A stretch of 64,000 nt of DNA, from positions 236,971 to 300,970 of the forward strand of contig JAWKUA010000007.1 of assembly GCA_041398785.1 (NCBI GenBank). The letters are read 5' to 3'. A program made the translations under genes and the position numbers. Source of the stretch: Planctomycetaceae bacterium. GTDB lineage: Bacteria > Planctomycetota > Planctomycetia > Planctomycetales > Planctomycetaceae. Each line of letters opens with the position of its first letter. Within the stretch, counting starts at the first letter, position 1. This document shows, piece by piece, positions 17,001-26,132 of the stretch. The notes below the pieces were generated by a model. The model did no database searches. It was not told the DNA's origin and saw nothing but the letters and a program-made list of their open reading frames with translations.

Positions 17001-18070
17001 GCGCCGTGACGAACGCCACCGCGGTGCTGTCTTCGCCGGACGTCGACAGCCGCACCCGAGAACGTGCGCTGGGAGTCGTTCAGCGGCAACTGAATCAGAT
17101 GTCCCGGCTGATGGATGACCTGTTGGACGTTTCCCGGATCACTCACGGCAAGATTGAACTGCGGCCGACGACCGTCGATCTGCGGCGAATCGTCGAACAG
17201 GCGGTCGCCGTCGTGCGGCAGCCGGTGGAGGAATCCGACCTGAACCTGTCTGTCGAAATTGCGGCGGAACCCGTGACCGTCAATGGCGATCCCGCGCGGC
17301 TGGAACAGGTCACTGTCAATCTGCTGACCAACGCCGTCAAGTACACGTCTCGCGGCGGCGACGTTCTGGTTTCGCTGTATTCACGGGCGAAGGAAGCGGT
17401 GATCGAAGTCCGGGACTCAGGCACGGGAATTCCGGCCGACAAGCTGCGGGAAATTTTCTCGCTGTTCTATCAGTCCGACGAAACACTGGACCGTTCAAAC
17501 GGAGGCATGGGTGTGGGGCTGACTCTGGTCAAGGCGGTGGTGGAACTCCACGGCGGCACTGTTCACGCCGAAAGCGAAGGGCATGGAAAAGGCAGCCTGT
17601 TTACCGTGGTGCTGCCTCTGGCCCCCGACTCGTCGAACCCGTCAAAGCCCGCCGCGAAACCGCAACGGACGTCCATTCAGACAATCGTTCTGGTGGAAGA
17701 CATCGACGACGCCCGCGAAATGCTGGCCGCGCTGCTGACGATGCGCGGCCTGGAAGTCCACGAAGCCGCCACCGGCGCGGAGGGACTGGAAATGATCCAG
17801 CAACTGAAGCCCGATGCCGCGATTATCGATATTGGACTTCCGGAACTGAACGGCCACGAAGTTGCCCGCCGCCTGCGAGCCGACGCGGCCAACAATCACA
17901 TCCCGCTGGTGGCGCTGACCGGCTACGGACAGGACACCGACAAACAGGCCGTTCGCGAATCCGGGTTTGATCTGCATCTGGTCAAGCCGCTGAATCCCGA
18001 CGTTCTGGACAGCGTCCTTGCAAAACTTGGACATCTGGCCGGCCAGGAAAGCATCGGCCACACGCCGTAA
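14042..18070 (+). CDS. CheB-CheR-PAS hybrid histidine kinase with receiver
   Basis: 1342 residues in the order: CheB methylesterase (10-190; catalytic Ser18 in GIGASAGG, His45 in IQHLSP, Asp in SGTGSDGS), CheR methyltransferase (215-480; SAM loop WVAGTATGEEAYSL, where most relatives have GCATGEE), a PAS-like region (515-640), a coiled coil of NEELQSTNEEL repeats (655-735), two PAS domains (735-960), HisKA (about 975-1040, H-box LSHELRNPLGAV), HATPase (N box LLTNAVKY, DSGTGIPADKL) and a C-terminal receiver (1215-1330; VEDIDDA, IIDIGLPELNG, VKPLNP). It combines chemotaxis-type methylation/demethylation activities with a hybrid kinase in one cytoplasmic protein. No receptor or CheA is encoded nearby, so its methylation target is unknown. 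Start from Shine-Dalgarno. Confidence 0.95.
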   Translation: MEQVSGSVPDRIVGIGASAGGLHALEALLDELPPDSGMALIVIQHLSPDFDSIMDQLLARHTRMPVELISDAGAVYANHVYLLPPGKQVILSNGRLLLTERSDASGLSFPIDQFFRSLAQDAGSNAVAVVLSGTGSDGSRGIRDVHSADGTVIVQTPESCAFDGMPRSACDTGVVDLLLSPREIARALERICNNKSREEATSTVNGGMEPIDHMDPSMRTVFNLLHSRFGLDFSQYKSDMIARRIQRRVKLSGLTDVGDYLNQVRQHEEELDQLYHDMLIGVTDFFRDQHVFERLQLDVLPTLIDGLHADEEFRCWVAGTATGEEAYSLAILLDEEFEKRGLEKRVRIFASDVHQPSLAVAGRGIYSGDRMSGMTPERRDRFFIERQDGFHVAPELRKMVVFTPHNVIRDAPFTRLDLICCRNLLIYLTPQTQQRVLSLFHFGLKSGGALCLGSSESIGDLRGEFQPMDDSLRIFRKHRESAQGVKAAYVTRSPWLPAVPQPATRDRNGFRGLLKIYDRLLKDFGFPALLINDRREILHVIGGAGKFLGFSDGRPANDILNVIHPELRVPLSLALIHLQRDGQPVSIDGIRCELERRVVEITLRINRFASDDDEDCSVLVRFEESEPAVPHDDTRPLRASDLSSVEHLERELQFTQDNLQSTIEELQSTNEELQSTNEQLTASNEELQSTNEELHSVNEELYTVNAEHQRKIDELTELNDDIDNLLTTTNVHTLFLDSRLRLRRFTPRIAELFNLIPQDIGRSIDSFTHRLQELNLSGTIQEVIRTEQPIHRETRDEDGQWYLLRIFPYLSRGTVEGAVVTLVDVTTLQAATEALQKSEERFDLAVRGSNAGIWDWKDVSQEPIWCSSRMYSLLGRAPSQEMTVSFWRELIHPEDHDRVMAALNDHLKNDAPFDIEYRMEYGQSDEYRWYHMRGAAERKGGGRAIRMAGSFEDITDKRRAEEEVQQGVARRDQFLAMLSHELRNPLGAVTNATAVLSSPDVDSRTRERALGVVQRQLNQMSRLMDDLLDVSRITHGKIELRPTTVDLRRIVEQAVAVVRQPVEESDLNLSVEIAAEPVTVNGDPARLEQVTVNLLTNAVKYTSRGGDVLVSLYSRAKEAVIEVRDSGTGIPADKLREIFSLFYQSDETLDRSNGGMGVGLTLVKAVVELHGGTVHAESEGHGKGSLFTVVLPLAPDSSNPSKPAAKPQRTSIQTIVLVEDIDDAREMLAALLTMRGLEVHEAATGAEGLEMIQQLKPDAAIIDIGLPELNGHEVARRLRADAANNHIPLVALTGYGQDTDKQAVRESGFDLHLVKPLNPDVLDSVLAKLGHLAGQESIGHTP

Positions 18071-18100
18071 AGCGAGCGGCAGATAAGCTGTTACCTGCCC

Positions 18101-18124
18101 GCAAGCCGCAAGCCGCAAGCCGCA
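18101..18124. repeat. Short tandem repeat GCAAGCC x3
   Basis: Three perfect 7-bp units plus a partial one just downstream of the kinase gene. It is the start of a 990-bp gap (18071-19060) that contains only repeats. Confidence 0.6.
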
Positions 18125-18155
18125 CGCGCTAGTGCCTTGTCCATCGTGTTTTGAT

Positions 18156-18218
18156 GTGTGCCACTGGCTGTGCCAGTGTGTTCGATGTTGCAGAGCACTG
18201 GCACGGCCAGTGGCACAC
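18156..18218. repeat. GTGCCACTGG inverted repeat
   Basis: Arms of 23 nt at 18156-18178 and 18196-18218 pair with one mismatch around a 17-nt loop, forming a long potential hairpin. The arm itself is a near-palindrome (CCACTGGCTGTGCCAGTG). A half copy is at 1446-1465. It could act as a terminator-like RNA stem but has no U tract. Confidence 0.8.
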
Positions 18219-18303
18219 GACCCATCGATACATGCCTGACAAAACACCAGCCGCGGTTGTGTTCGCAGAGAACCGGGGCTTGCGTCGGCGCCATCGAAAA
18301 GAC

Positions 18304-18673
18304 GGCTCTTCCGGGGAATGGTGGTGTTGCTGAAGGATCGGTCGATGAAGGCTTGCTGATGTTCGCCGTCATTTCTGCGGAGACTTCGATCGAATGTGAC
18401 GTTGCGATCCGACAACCTCGCATCTCCGGTTGTTGATGCCCGGAGGGCAGGCACAACTTCAGCCGGAGCCGACAGGCTCCGGAAGCTGGTGCCTCCGCGT
18501 CCGCAGGCCTGAAGGGCCGACACATTCACTGCGTTTAAGCATGTATCGCCCCTCCGGGGCTTTGGACAGGAATTCGGCATCTGACCGGTGGCTCACGCCA
18601 CCCGCACAGGTTGTGTCGGCCCGCCGGGCCTGAAACGCTGTTCAACCAATAACCCCATTTTCCGGATGAGCCG
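18304..18673. repeat. 370-bp interspersed repeat, right copy
   Basis: Direct-orientation partner of 12302-12672, with the same internal hairpins and similar ends (GGCTCTTCCGG at the left, CCGGATGAGCCG at the right). Differences are scattered substitutions and a few small indels, the pattern expected of an old duplicate rather than a recent one. Confidence 0.88.
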
Positions 18674-18911
18674 AAAAGACTCCGAAAGCCGAATCGTGCT
18701 GCAAGTCAATGAACCCGCGAGCGTCGGGTTTCCTGAGGCCGATGCCGCGAGTTGCCGGCACCGCTGCATTTCCCTGTGCGGTTGTTATGCTGCGCGGTGA
18801 TCTCCTGTTTGCTTTACGGACGCCGACAAGTGCCGGTTGCGGCAGCCGGAAGCGGAGCACTCAGCATCCCGATACGCCTCCACCTGGCAGTAGGTTGAAA
18901 AAAGGTATCTT

Positions 18912-18997
18912 GTTGAAAAAGGTGTCTGGAACTCTCCGGCGGCTCAGTTTCGACGTTCTTCCGTGCCGCCACCAAAGTTCCAGGCACCTTTTTCAAC
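18912..18997. repeat. AAAAAGGTGCCTGG inverted repeat
   Basis: 22-nt arms at 18912-18933 and 18976-18997 pair with one mismatch (left GTTGAAAAAGGTGTCTGG, right CCAGGCACCTTTTTCAAC), enclosing 42 bp. A partial extra unit (GTTGAAAAAAGGTATC) lies just left of it. It is 64 bp before the MASE1 kinase start. Confidence 0.75.
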
Positions 18998-19060
18998 GCC
19001 GCCTGTTTCAACGCGCTGCTGGCCGATCAGTGACCTGCTTCCCGCGAACGTTGTTGCACG

Positions 19061-22000
19061 ATGGCCGCGCCGGACAAATTTTCACGAGCCACGGGCTCGC
19101 AGCAGCATTCCCGATTGCGGATATTTGCTGCTGTGGCGACGTGCTATTTTCTGTTCGCGGAAATCGGACACGCCCTTTCGTTTCCCGGTGATTTCGCGAC
19201 GTTCTGGCTGCCGTCGGGACTGGCGCTGGCGGCGTACCTGTCCGTTCCGACGCGTCGCTGGCCGTGGGTCGCGGCGGGAACTCTGGCGGCAAACCTGGTC
19301 TCCGACGTTTTCTTCCACCACAAGACGCTGCCTGTCAGTTGCGGCTTCTGGATCGCGAACTTGACGGAATCGCTCAGCGCGGCCTGGCTGACTGTGCGAT
19401 TTCTGAGCCAGCCGTTTCGACTTGCCAGATCCGACACCGTCATCGGGTTTGTCCTGCTTCCCTGTCTGGTCTGCACTGCGATCGGCGCGACACTGGGAGC
19501 TGCTGTCGTGACGTATGCCTTCGGGGCAGACTATGCCGACACCTGGCGCATCTGGTGGAGCGGTGACGTCCTGGGGATGCTGATCGGATGTCCGTTCGTG
19601 CTGGTCATCGTCTCGAGTGTGACGGACGGCAATTCGTTCGTGCAGTTGAAGTCGCGGCGCCGGAACTCAAGATCGATCTGGCTGTTTCTGTCGGTGCTGG
19701 CTGTTCAGATGCTGATCGCCGAATTCGTCTTTGGCAGGCAGACACAGCGAATTGCGTACGTTACGTATCCGGTGCTGCTCTGGCTGTCGCTTCGCTTTCA
19801 TATTGTCGGGGCGGCAACGGGACTCTTCGCAACGGCACTGATCACTGTTGCACACACGGCAAACGGAAACGGTACGTTCGGTGAGATTCCGGAAGTGGTT
19901 GTTCGTGCGTCCGTGCTGCAGATCTTTCTGTTCATTACGGCAGCGGCATTCCTGATCGTCGGTGCTTCCGCGTCGGAACGGACTCAGGCCCAGGCTTCGC
20001 TGCATCGAACCAGGGTCGCTCTGGATACTGCCGGCGACGGAGTCATGTGGGTCGATTCCGCGGGCCGGTTGCTGTACGTCAACGACGCGGCATGCCGACG
20101 GCTGCAATACACGCCGCAGGAATTGCTGACGATGACAGTGTCCGACGTCGATTCGGACCCCGGCTCGGTCGACGAATTCACAGACGAATTGTGGCCGCAG
20201 CTTACGCAGGGAAAACACCTGACGCGCGAACGGCGATACCGTCGAAAGGATGGAACGACGCTGCCGGTCGAAGTCTCGACGCACTACATCGATTCCGGAG
20301 ATCAGCCGTTCGCGTGCTCATTCATTCGCGACATCACCGATCGCAGGCGACAGGACAAGCTGTTTCAGGCCACGTTTGAGTCCTCCGCGCTGGCACTTGT
20401 GCTGACTGACTTCGACGGCAAAATCGTTCTGGTCAATGATGAAGCCCGGCGGCTGTTCGGCTACGACGGCGACCAACTGGTGGGGCAGACGATCGAGATC
20501 CTGGTGCCTGCGGAATTTAAAGTGCGGCACCGGCTGCTGCGGGAGGAATTTGTCAAAACGCCCGAGAAACGGCGAATGCAGGGCGGACGCGACCTGGTCG
20601 CCATTCGTGCGGATGGCTCCACAGTTCGAGTGGAAATCGGACTGAATGCGTTTGTCACCGAAGATGGTTCGTTCGTGCTGAGCACCATTGTCGACATCAC
20701 TCAGCGCGTCGAAGCGCAGCGGCAGCTTGAAGAATCGCAGTCCAAACTCAGGGTCGCCGTGGAGGGCGGCAACGTCGGGCTGTGGGACTGGGATATCGCC
20801 ACGAACCGCGTGTCGTATTCCGATGAATGGCACGCGCAACTGGGCGAACCGCCCGGCACACTCAGCAGACTCAGCGACTGGGAATCGCGAGTTCATCCCG
20901 ACGACCGCACGGAGGCACTGAGGAACGTGGCGGAACTGTTTGCCGGGTCAGGAGCCGAATACGAATCGACGTTTCGAATGCGGCATCGTGACGGTTCTTA
21001 CCGCTGGATCCTGGCCCGCGGCCGACTGTTCAGAAACGAAAACGGCGAGCCTGCCCGGATGGTGGGGACTCACGTGGACGTCACAGAACGGGAAGACATG
21101 CGTTCGCGGCTGGAAGCGTACCTGAAAGTGCTGGGATCAACCGACGGAGGATGGGACTGGGACGTGAACTCCAACCGCGTCGAATATGCGCCGCGATTTC
21201 GCGAGTTGCTGGGGTTCAATCCTGCGGGCGATCCGGCCTTCCCGGATACTCTGGAGGCGTTTGACCGGCGGCTGCATCCGGAGGACAAGGCCGGAGTCTG
21301 GAACCGTATCCGGCAGCATTTCGAAGAGCGGCTGCCCTACGACCACGAGTTCCGGATGCGTCTGAAAAACGGCAGCTACCGATGGTTTCGAAGTCGCGCC
21401 GATACGGTGCGAGACGCTCACGGCAGGCCGGCGCGCATGGCGGGTTCCATCTACGACGTGACGCGGCAGAAGGAAGCGGAACTGCGGCTTCAGCAAAGCA
21501 ACAACGATCTTGAAGAGTTCGCCTATGTGGCTTCGCATGACCTGCAGGAACCGTTGCGAGCCATCGGTGGCTTTTGCCAGTTGCTCGAACGCAAATACAG
21601 CGAACGCCTGGATGAACGGGGGCTTGGATACCTGCGCCACGTGGTCGATGGCGTGGCCCGAATGAAGGACCTGATCCAGGATCTGCTCGATTTCTCGCGA
21701 GTATCCAGGTTGGAACTCAACACCGAGCTGGTGGATCTGAGTCAATGCGTGGCACAGGCGGTGGACAACCTGAAGACTGCGATCACGGACTCCCAGGCGT
21801 CGATCGAAGTCGGCGAGCTGCCGAAGATCCACGGGCAACACGGTCTGTTCACACAGCTCTTCCAGAATCTTATCAGCAATTCGATCAAGTTTCGGATTCC
21901 CGGTACGTCCCCGCAGGTCACGATCTGCGCGGCCGTTCATGATTCAAGCTGCGTGATTGAGGTGGCGGATAACGGAATGGGAATTCCGGAAGAGTACCAG

Positions 22001-22171
22001 GATTGCATCTTCACAATGTTCAAGAGACTTCATCGCCGTGAGGAAGTTGCCGGAACCGGCATAGGACTGGCACTGTGCCGCCGCATAGTCGATCGCCATC
22101 ACGGCACGATTTCCGTACGATCCGCTCCCGGCGAGGGGGCAACCTTCGTAGTCACCCTTCCCATTGTGTGA
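19061..22171 (+). CDS. MASE1-PAS sensor histidine kinase
   Basis: 1036 residues. The first 300 residues are a MASE1-type integral membrane sensor with about eight hydrophobic helices (GHALSFPGDFATFWLPSG and WWSGDVLGMLIGCPFVLVI are characteristic). Four PAS/PAC modules follow at about 310-830 (VNDEARRLFGYDGDQLVG; two modules of the PAS_3 kind with GLWDWDIATN and GGWDWDVNSN). HisKA is at about 815-880 with the H-box ASHDLQEPLRAI, then HATPase (NLISNSIKF, DNGMGIPEEY, GTGIGLALCRRI). The SHDLQEP type is the phytochrome-like kinase class that often pairs with a stand-alone receiver. The next gene, 130 bp downstream, is exactly such a receiver. Stimulus unknown. Confidence 0.93.
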   Translation: MAAPDKFSRATGSQQHSRLRIFAAVATCYFLFAEIGHALSFPGDFATFWLPSGLALAAYLSVPTRRWPWVAAGTLAANLVSDVFFHHKTLPVSCGFWIANLTESLSAAWLTVRFLSQPFRLARSDTVIGFVLLPCLVCTAIGATLGAAVVTYAFGADYADTWRIWWSGDVLGMLIGCPFVLVIVSSVTDGNSFVQLKSRRRNSRSIWLFLSVLAVQMLIAEFVFGRQTQRIAYVTYPVLLWLSLRFHIVGAATGLFATALITVAHTANGNGTFGEIPEVVVRASVLQIFLFITAAAFLIVGASASERTQAQASLHRTRVALDTAGDGVMWVDSAGRLLYVNDAACRRLQYTPQELLTMTVSDVDSDPGSVDEFTDELWPQLTQGKHLTRERRYRRKDGTTLPVEVSTHYIDSGDQPFACSFIRDITDRRRQDKLFQATFESSALALVLTDFDGKIVLVNDEARRLFGYDGDQLVGQTIEILVPAEFKVRHRLLREEFVKTPEKRRMQGGRDLVAIRADGSTVRVEIGLNAFVTEDGSFVLSTIVDITQRVEAQRQLEESQSKLRVAVEGGNVGLWDWDIATNRVSYSDEWHAQLGEPPGTLSRLSDWESRVHPDDRTEALRNVAELFAGSGAEYESTFRMRHRDGSYRWILARGRLFRNENGEPARMVGTHVDVTEREDMRSRLEAYLKVLGSTDGGWDWDVNSNRVEYAPRFRELLGFNPAGDPAFPDTLEAFDRRLHPEDKAGVWNRIRQHFEERLPYDHEFRMRLKNGSYRWFRSRADTVRDAHGRPARMAGSIYDVTRQKEAELRLQQSNNDLEEFAYVASHDLQEPLRAIGGFCQLLERKYSERLDERGLGYLRHVVDGVARMKDLIQDLLDFSRVSRLELNTELVDLSQCVAQAVDNLKTAITDSQASIEVGELPKIHGQHGLFTQLFQNLISNSIKFRIPGTSPQVTICAAVHDSSCVIEVADNGMGIPEEYQDCIFTMFKRLHRREEVAGTGIGLALCRRIVDRHHGTISVRSAPGEGATFVVTLPIV

Positions 22172-22301
22172 TTTCAGTGGTTGTCTTCCCGTGACAGCAA
22201 AGCTTTGAGCCAGAGAAAATCGTCGGCCGCACGGCTTCCGCCGGAACCGGTTTTCGTTTGCCAGCATCCTGACATCAACAACATGAGCAAAAAGAGGCAA
22301 C

Positions 22302-22742
22302 ATGACCGACGAACACAAGCCCATCGACATCCTGCTGGTGGAAGACAGCGAGACGGACGCCCAGTTGACTCTGGAGGCCCTGGCCGAAGGCAAGATCAGG
22401 AACACGGTCGCTCACGTGCCGGATGGTGAAGAAGCGATGGCATACCTTCGAAGGGAAGGAAAGTATGCAAATGCCACTCGTCCGGACCTGATCCTGCTGG
22501 ACCTGAACATGCCGAAGCTGGATGGTCGCGACGTACTGAAGGCGATTCGGTCAGACGAAGAGCTGAGAGTGATTCCGGTGGTTGTTCTGACCACGTCAAA
22601 TCAGGACAGAGATGTGCTGGAGTCCTACGGCCTGGCCGCCAACAACTACATCGTAAAACCCGTCGATCTGACGCAGTTCTTCAGCGTCATTCAGGAAGTG
22701 CAGGAATTCTGGGTGACAGTCGTACGGCTGCCGCCCAAGTGA
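22302..22742 (+). CDS. Rcp1-like single-domain response regulator
   Basis: 146 residues, receiver only. Acidic pocket VEDSETD at about 13-19, phospho-acceptor Asp in LILLDLNMPKLDG at about 66, conserved Thr in VVVLTTSNQ and Lys in NYIVKPVDL. The insertion YLRREGKYANATRPD is the hallmark of Rcp1-type regulators of phytochrome-like kinases. An AAAGAGG site precedes the ATG by 6 nt. Probably phosphorylated by the MASE1 kinase just upstream, acting as a phosphorelay intermediate since it has no output domain. Confidence 0.93.
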   Translation: MTDEHKPIDILLVEDSETDAQLTLEALAEGKIRNTVAHVPDGEEAMAYLRREGKYANATRPDLILLDLNMPKLDGRDVLKAIRSDEELRVIPVVVLTTSNQDRDVLESYGLAANNYIVKPVDLTQFFSVIQEVQEFWVTVVRLPPK

Positions 22743-22876
22743 TCGGCGCTCGCGGACTGCATCCACCAGGTAAATGGCAGTCGCGGGTTACATGCAAACG
22801 GCCGGGCGGCTTTGATCGGCAGCCCTGAATGTTGCACCTGATTTCCCGGGCTCACCACTGAATACAGGACACGTTT

Positions 22877-25800
22877 GTGGACCAATCCGTCAACACTCCT
22901 CGTCTGTTCGTTGGCATCGGGGCCTCCGCCGGCGGCCTGGCCCCGATTGAAGAGTTCTTCGACAACATGCCGAATGACAGCGGCCTGGCGTTCGTCGTCG
23001 TGCAGCACCTGTCACCGGACTTTAAGAGTCTGATGGATCAGTTGCTGGCGCGCCATACTCGGATGGCCATTCACAAGGTGACCGACGGAATTGTGGTGGA
23101 ACCGGATTCCATCTACCTGATTCCGCCGGAAAAAAATATGGCTCTGTCACAGGGCCGACTGTTGTTGACACAGCAGACCGGTGAACGCAGCCTGAAGCTT
23201 CCGATTGATTTCTTCTTTCGGTCACTGGCCCGGGAGTCCGGAGAAAAGGCGGTCGGCATCGTGTTGTCTGGCACGGGCAGCGACGGTTCCCGGGGGATCA
23301 AGGATATCCACGAAGCAGGTGGCGTGGTTCTGGTTCAAAGTGAAAACAGCGCGGCATTCGACGGTATGCCGCGGGCCGCCATCCAGACGGGGATCGTGGA
23401 CATCCTGTGCGAACCCCACGAAATGCCGAAGCGCATTATGGATTATGCGGCCAGCGGCAGCCGCGCTGAAGTCAGCGTTTCGCAGCAGGAACAGGAACCG
23501 GAAGGCGCATCGGCCATGTTTCGGATTCTGCGGCTGTTCCGGCTGCACTATGGCGTTGATTTTGGGCTGTATAAGCCGGCGACGATTACTCGCCGCGTCG
23601 AACGCAGAATTCAAATGGGCAGTTTTCGTGATCTGGATGAATACGCCGAGGTTCTGGAAGGCAGCGACGAGGAAATGGAAGTTCTGTTCCGGGACCTGCT
23701 GGTCGAAGTCACGCAGTTCTTCCGGGACAGCGCGGCGTTTGAACGCCTGCGGCGCGACGTGATTCCGGAGATGATCCGGCGGTCTCAGCCGGGCGAGGAA
23801 CTGCGGGTCTGGGTTCCGGGTTGCGCAACGGGTGAGGAAGCGTTCTCGCTGGGCATGCTGTTCTTTGAAGGGATGCAACAATTTGGCCGTGACCCCGAAT
23901 TCAAGATCTTCGCAACCGACGTTCACCGAAGTTCACTGGAAACGGCCAGCACAGCCGTCTATCCGGCATCGGCTCTGGATGGCGTGCCGGATGAGTTCCG
24001 GATGAAGTTCTTCACGCGGACGAACGGACTGTGCCACATCAAGCGTGATCTGCGCCAGCGAGTCATCTTTGCCGCCAACGATCTGACCAACGACCCGCCG
24101 TTCACGAGAATCGATCTGATCAGTTGCCGCAATGTGCTGATCTATCTGGAACCCAAAATCCAGAAGCGAATTCTGTCGCTGTTTCATTTCGGGCTTAAGA
24201 CAGGCGGGATTCTGTTTCTGGGACCCAGCGAGACCGTCGGCGACCTGGCGCCGGAGTTCGACACAATTGACCGGCACTGGCGCATTTATCGCAAGAAGCG
24301 GGACGTGCGGCTGCCCGAAGCGACGCGACTGCCGGCCAGTCCGGCGCTCAGCACCGTCATTCGGGGAAAGCAATCCGGCGTGGTCGTGGAAGCGCCACAG
24401 GCGTTTCGTCAGGCGTGGCTGGCGTCCGCTGCTGAAGAACTGCTTGCCAAATACGTTCCGCCCAGCCTGATGGTCAACGAATTCAATGAACTTGTCCACA
24501 CATTCGGCGACGCCCGAAAACTGCTGGTGCAGCCGGAAGGCCGCCCGACTCTGGATGTCCTGAAGATGCTCACCGGCGAGCTGCGGTCTGCCACAAGCGC
24601 CGCTCTGCTGAAAGCGAAACAGGACGACGAGCCGGTCGTGTTTCTGGACATTCGCGTCAAATCTGACGGCGAAACACAAAGCTACAAGCTGACAGTCGAA
24701 CCCTACAAAAAATCCGCTCAGAGTCTGTTTCTCATTTGTATGGAGCCGATGGAAACACCGGTTCGAGGACCTGAAGTCGCGGAGGAATTTCGGGCCGGCG
24801 ACTATTCCGACGAACGGATCACTCAACTGGAACGCGAACTGGGGTACACCCGCGAGACTCTGCAGGCGACCGTCGAGGAACTGGAATCCAGCAACGAAGA
24901 GCTTCAGGCAACCAATGAAGAACTGATCGCTTCCAACGAAGAACTGCAGAGCACAAACGAGGAACTGCACAGCGTCAACGAAGAACTCTATACGGTCAAC
25001 TCAGAACACAAGCAGAAGATCGAGGAACTGACGCAGCTGACCAGTGATATGGACAACCTGCTTCGAAGCACCGATATCGGCACGATCTTTCTGGATCAGG
25101 ACTTTCGCATTCGAATGTTCACACCGGCGATCGAAGCCGCGTTCAACGTCATGGAACAGGATATCGGCCGGCCCATCGATCACATCGCCTACAAGCTGGA
25201 CAGCCCGCATCTGCTGGCCGATGCCGCTGATGTGCTGAATACGCGTGAACCAAAGGAAGTGGAAGTTCAAAACAGCGACGGGCGCGTCTATCTGCAGCGG
25301 ATGCAGCCCTATCGCACGGGTGACGGCGATGTCCGGGGTGTCGTGCTGACGACCACCGACATCACCGCCATCAAGGAAGCCGAACGTGCTCAGCGAACCA
25401 TGATGACACTGGCTCAGATCAACGAGGAACTGCCGGATTTTGCTTATGCCGTTTCCCACGACCTGCAGGCTCCCCTGCGGCATATCAGGCAGTATTCAGA
25501 GATTCTGGAAAAGTCGGTCACGTCCGACGACCACGAAAAGATGGCGAAGGCCACACGAGTCATCGGAAACAGCGCCGTGTCGCTGAGTACGATGATCGAA
25601 GGCCTGCTGGCTTATTCCCGCATCAACACGCGCGGCCGGCCGATGGAACGTGTCGACCTGACCGAAGTCGTCGATGATGCAGTTCTGGACCTGACCGGCA
25701 GCATCGAATTCCAGGGAGCCAGTATCCAGGTCGGCGACATGCCCGTTGTTTCGGGTGACCGGCAGCAACTGCAGACGCTGTTCTTTCACGTCATTGACAA

Positions 25801-26128
25801 CGCCATCAAGTATCGCGGAACTGACGCGCCCATGGTCACGGTCACTGCCGAAGCAGACGATGGGCATTTCCTGATTTCCGTGCGAGACAACGGGATTGGA
25901 ATCGACAGCCGACACGCTGACCGGGTCTTCACAATCTTCAAGCGGCTTGGGTACAAGGACGATGTCCCCGGAGCCGGCGTAGGTCTGGCGCTGTGCAAAC
26001 GTATTGTGGTTCGGCACGGAGGGCGTATCTGGGTGGAAGCCGGGACCGACGGCGGAACCATCGTCTGCTTCACTCTGCGCGAGTTCCAATTCAGTTCCGC
26101 TGCCGAGGAACGTATTGCCGTGAGGTAA
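22877..26128 (+). CDS. CheB-CheR-PAS histidine kinase
   Basis: 1083 residues, GTG start at 22877 (no in-frame ATG gives the whole CheB domain). Order: CheB (10-190; Ser17 in GIGASAGG, VQHLSP, SGTGSDGS), CheR (205-470; VPGCATGEEAFSLGM), a divergent PAS-like region (about 500-630), a NEELQATNEEL coiled coil (655-720), a PAS (about 720-830; IGTIFLDQDFRIRMFTPAI), HisKA with AVSHDLQAPLRHI (about 855) and HATPase to the end (DNGIGIDSRH, GAGVGLALCKRI). It lacks the C-terminal receiver of the paralogue at 14042. The kinase domain is of the same class as the MASE1 kinase, suggesting shared partners such as the Rcp1-like regulator. The next CheB-CheR gene starts 4 bp after its stop. Confidence 0.94.
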   Translation: MDQSVNTPRLFVGIGASAGGLAPIEEFFDNMPNDSGLAFVVVQHLSPDFKSLMDQLLARHTRMAIHKVTDGIVVEPDSIYLIPPEKNMALSQGRLLLTQQTGERSLKLPIDFFFRSLARESGEKAVGIVLSGTGSDGSRGIKDIHEAGGVVLVQSENSAAFDGMPRAAIQTGIVDILCEPHEMPKRIMDYAASGSRAEVSVSQQEQEPEGASAMFRILRLFRLHYGVDFGLYKPATITRRVERRIQMGSFRDLDEYAEVLEGSDEEMEVLFRDLLVEVTQFFRDSAAFERLRRDVIPEMIRRSQPGEELRVWVPGCATGEEAFSLGMLFFEGMQQFGRDPEFKIFATDVHRSSLETASTAVYPASALDGVPDEFRMKFFTRTNGLCHIKRDLRQRVIFAANDLTNDPPFTRIDLISCRNVLIYLEPKIQKRILSLFHFGLKTGGILFLGPSETVGDLAPEFDTIDRHWRIYRKKRDVRLPEATRLPASPALSTVIRGKQSGVVVEAPQAFRQAWLASAAEELLAKYVPPSLMVNEFNELVHTFGDARKLLVQPEGRPTLDVLKMLTGELRSATSAALLKAKQDDEPVVFLDIRVKSDGETQSYKLTVEPYKKSAQSLFLICMEPMETPVRGPEVAEEFRAGDYSDERITQLERELGYTRETLQATVEELESSNEELQATNEELIASNEELQSTNEELHSVNEELYTVNSEHKQKIEELTQLTSDMDNLLRSTDIGTIFLDQDFRIRMFTPAIEAAFNVMEQDIGRPIDHIAYKLDSPHLLADAADVLNTREPKEVEVQNSDGRVYLQRMQPYRTGDGDVRGVVLTTTDITAIKEAERAQRTMMTLAQINEELPDFAYAVSHDLQAPLRHIRQYSEILEKSVTSDDHEKMAKATRVIGNSAVSLSTMIEGLLAYSRINTRGRPMERVDLTEVVDDAVLDLTGSIEFQGASIQVGDMPVVSGDRQQLQTLFFHVIDNAIKYRGTDAPMVTVTAEADDGHFLISVRDNGIGIDSRHADRVFTIFKRLGYKDDVPGAGVGLALCKRIVVRHGGRIWVEAGTDGGTIVCFTLREFQFSSAAEERIAVR

Positions 26129-26132
26129 CACC

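Noticed and set aside
17642..18580. 312-codon minus-strand frame matching another at 12204-12578
   Set aside because: The similarity of the two peptides follows from the 370-bp DNA repeat. The frames run into the antisense of the kinase gene and have no start support, so this is not a duplicated gene.
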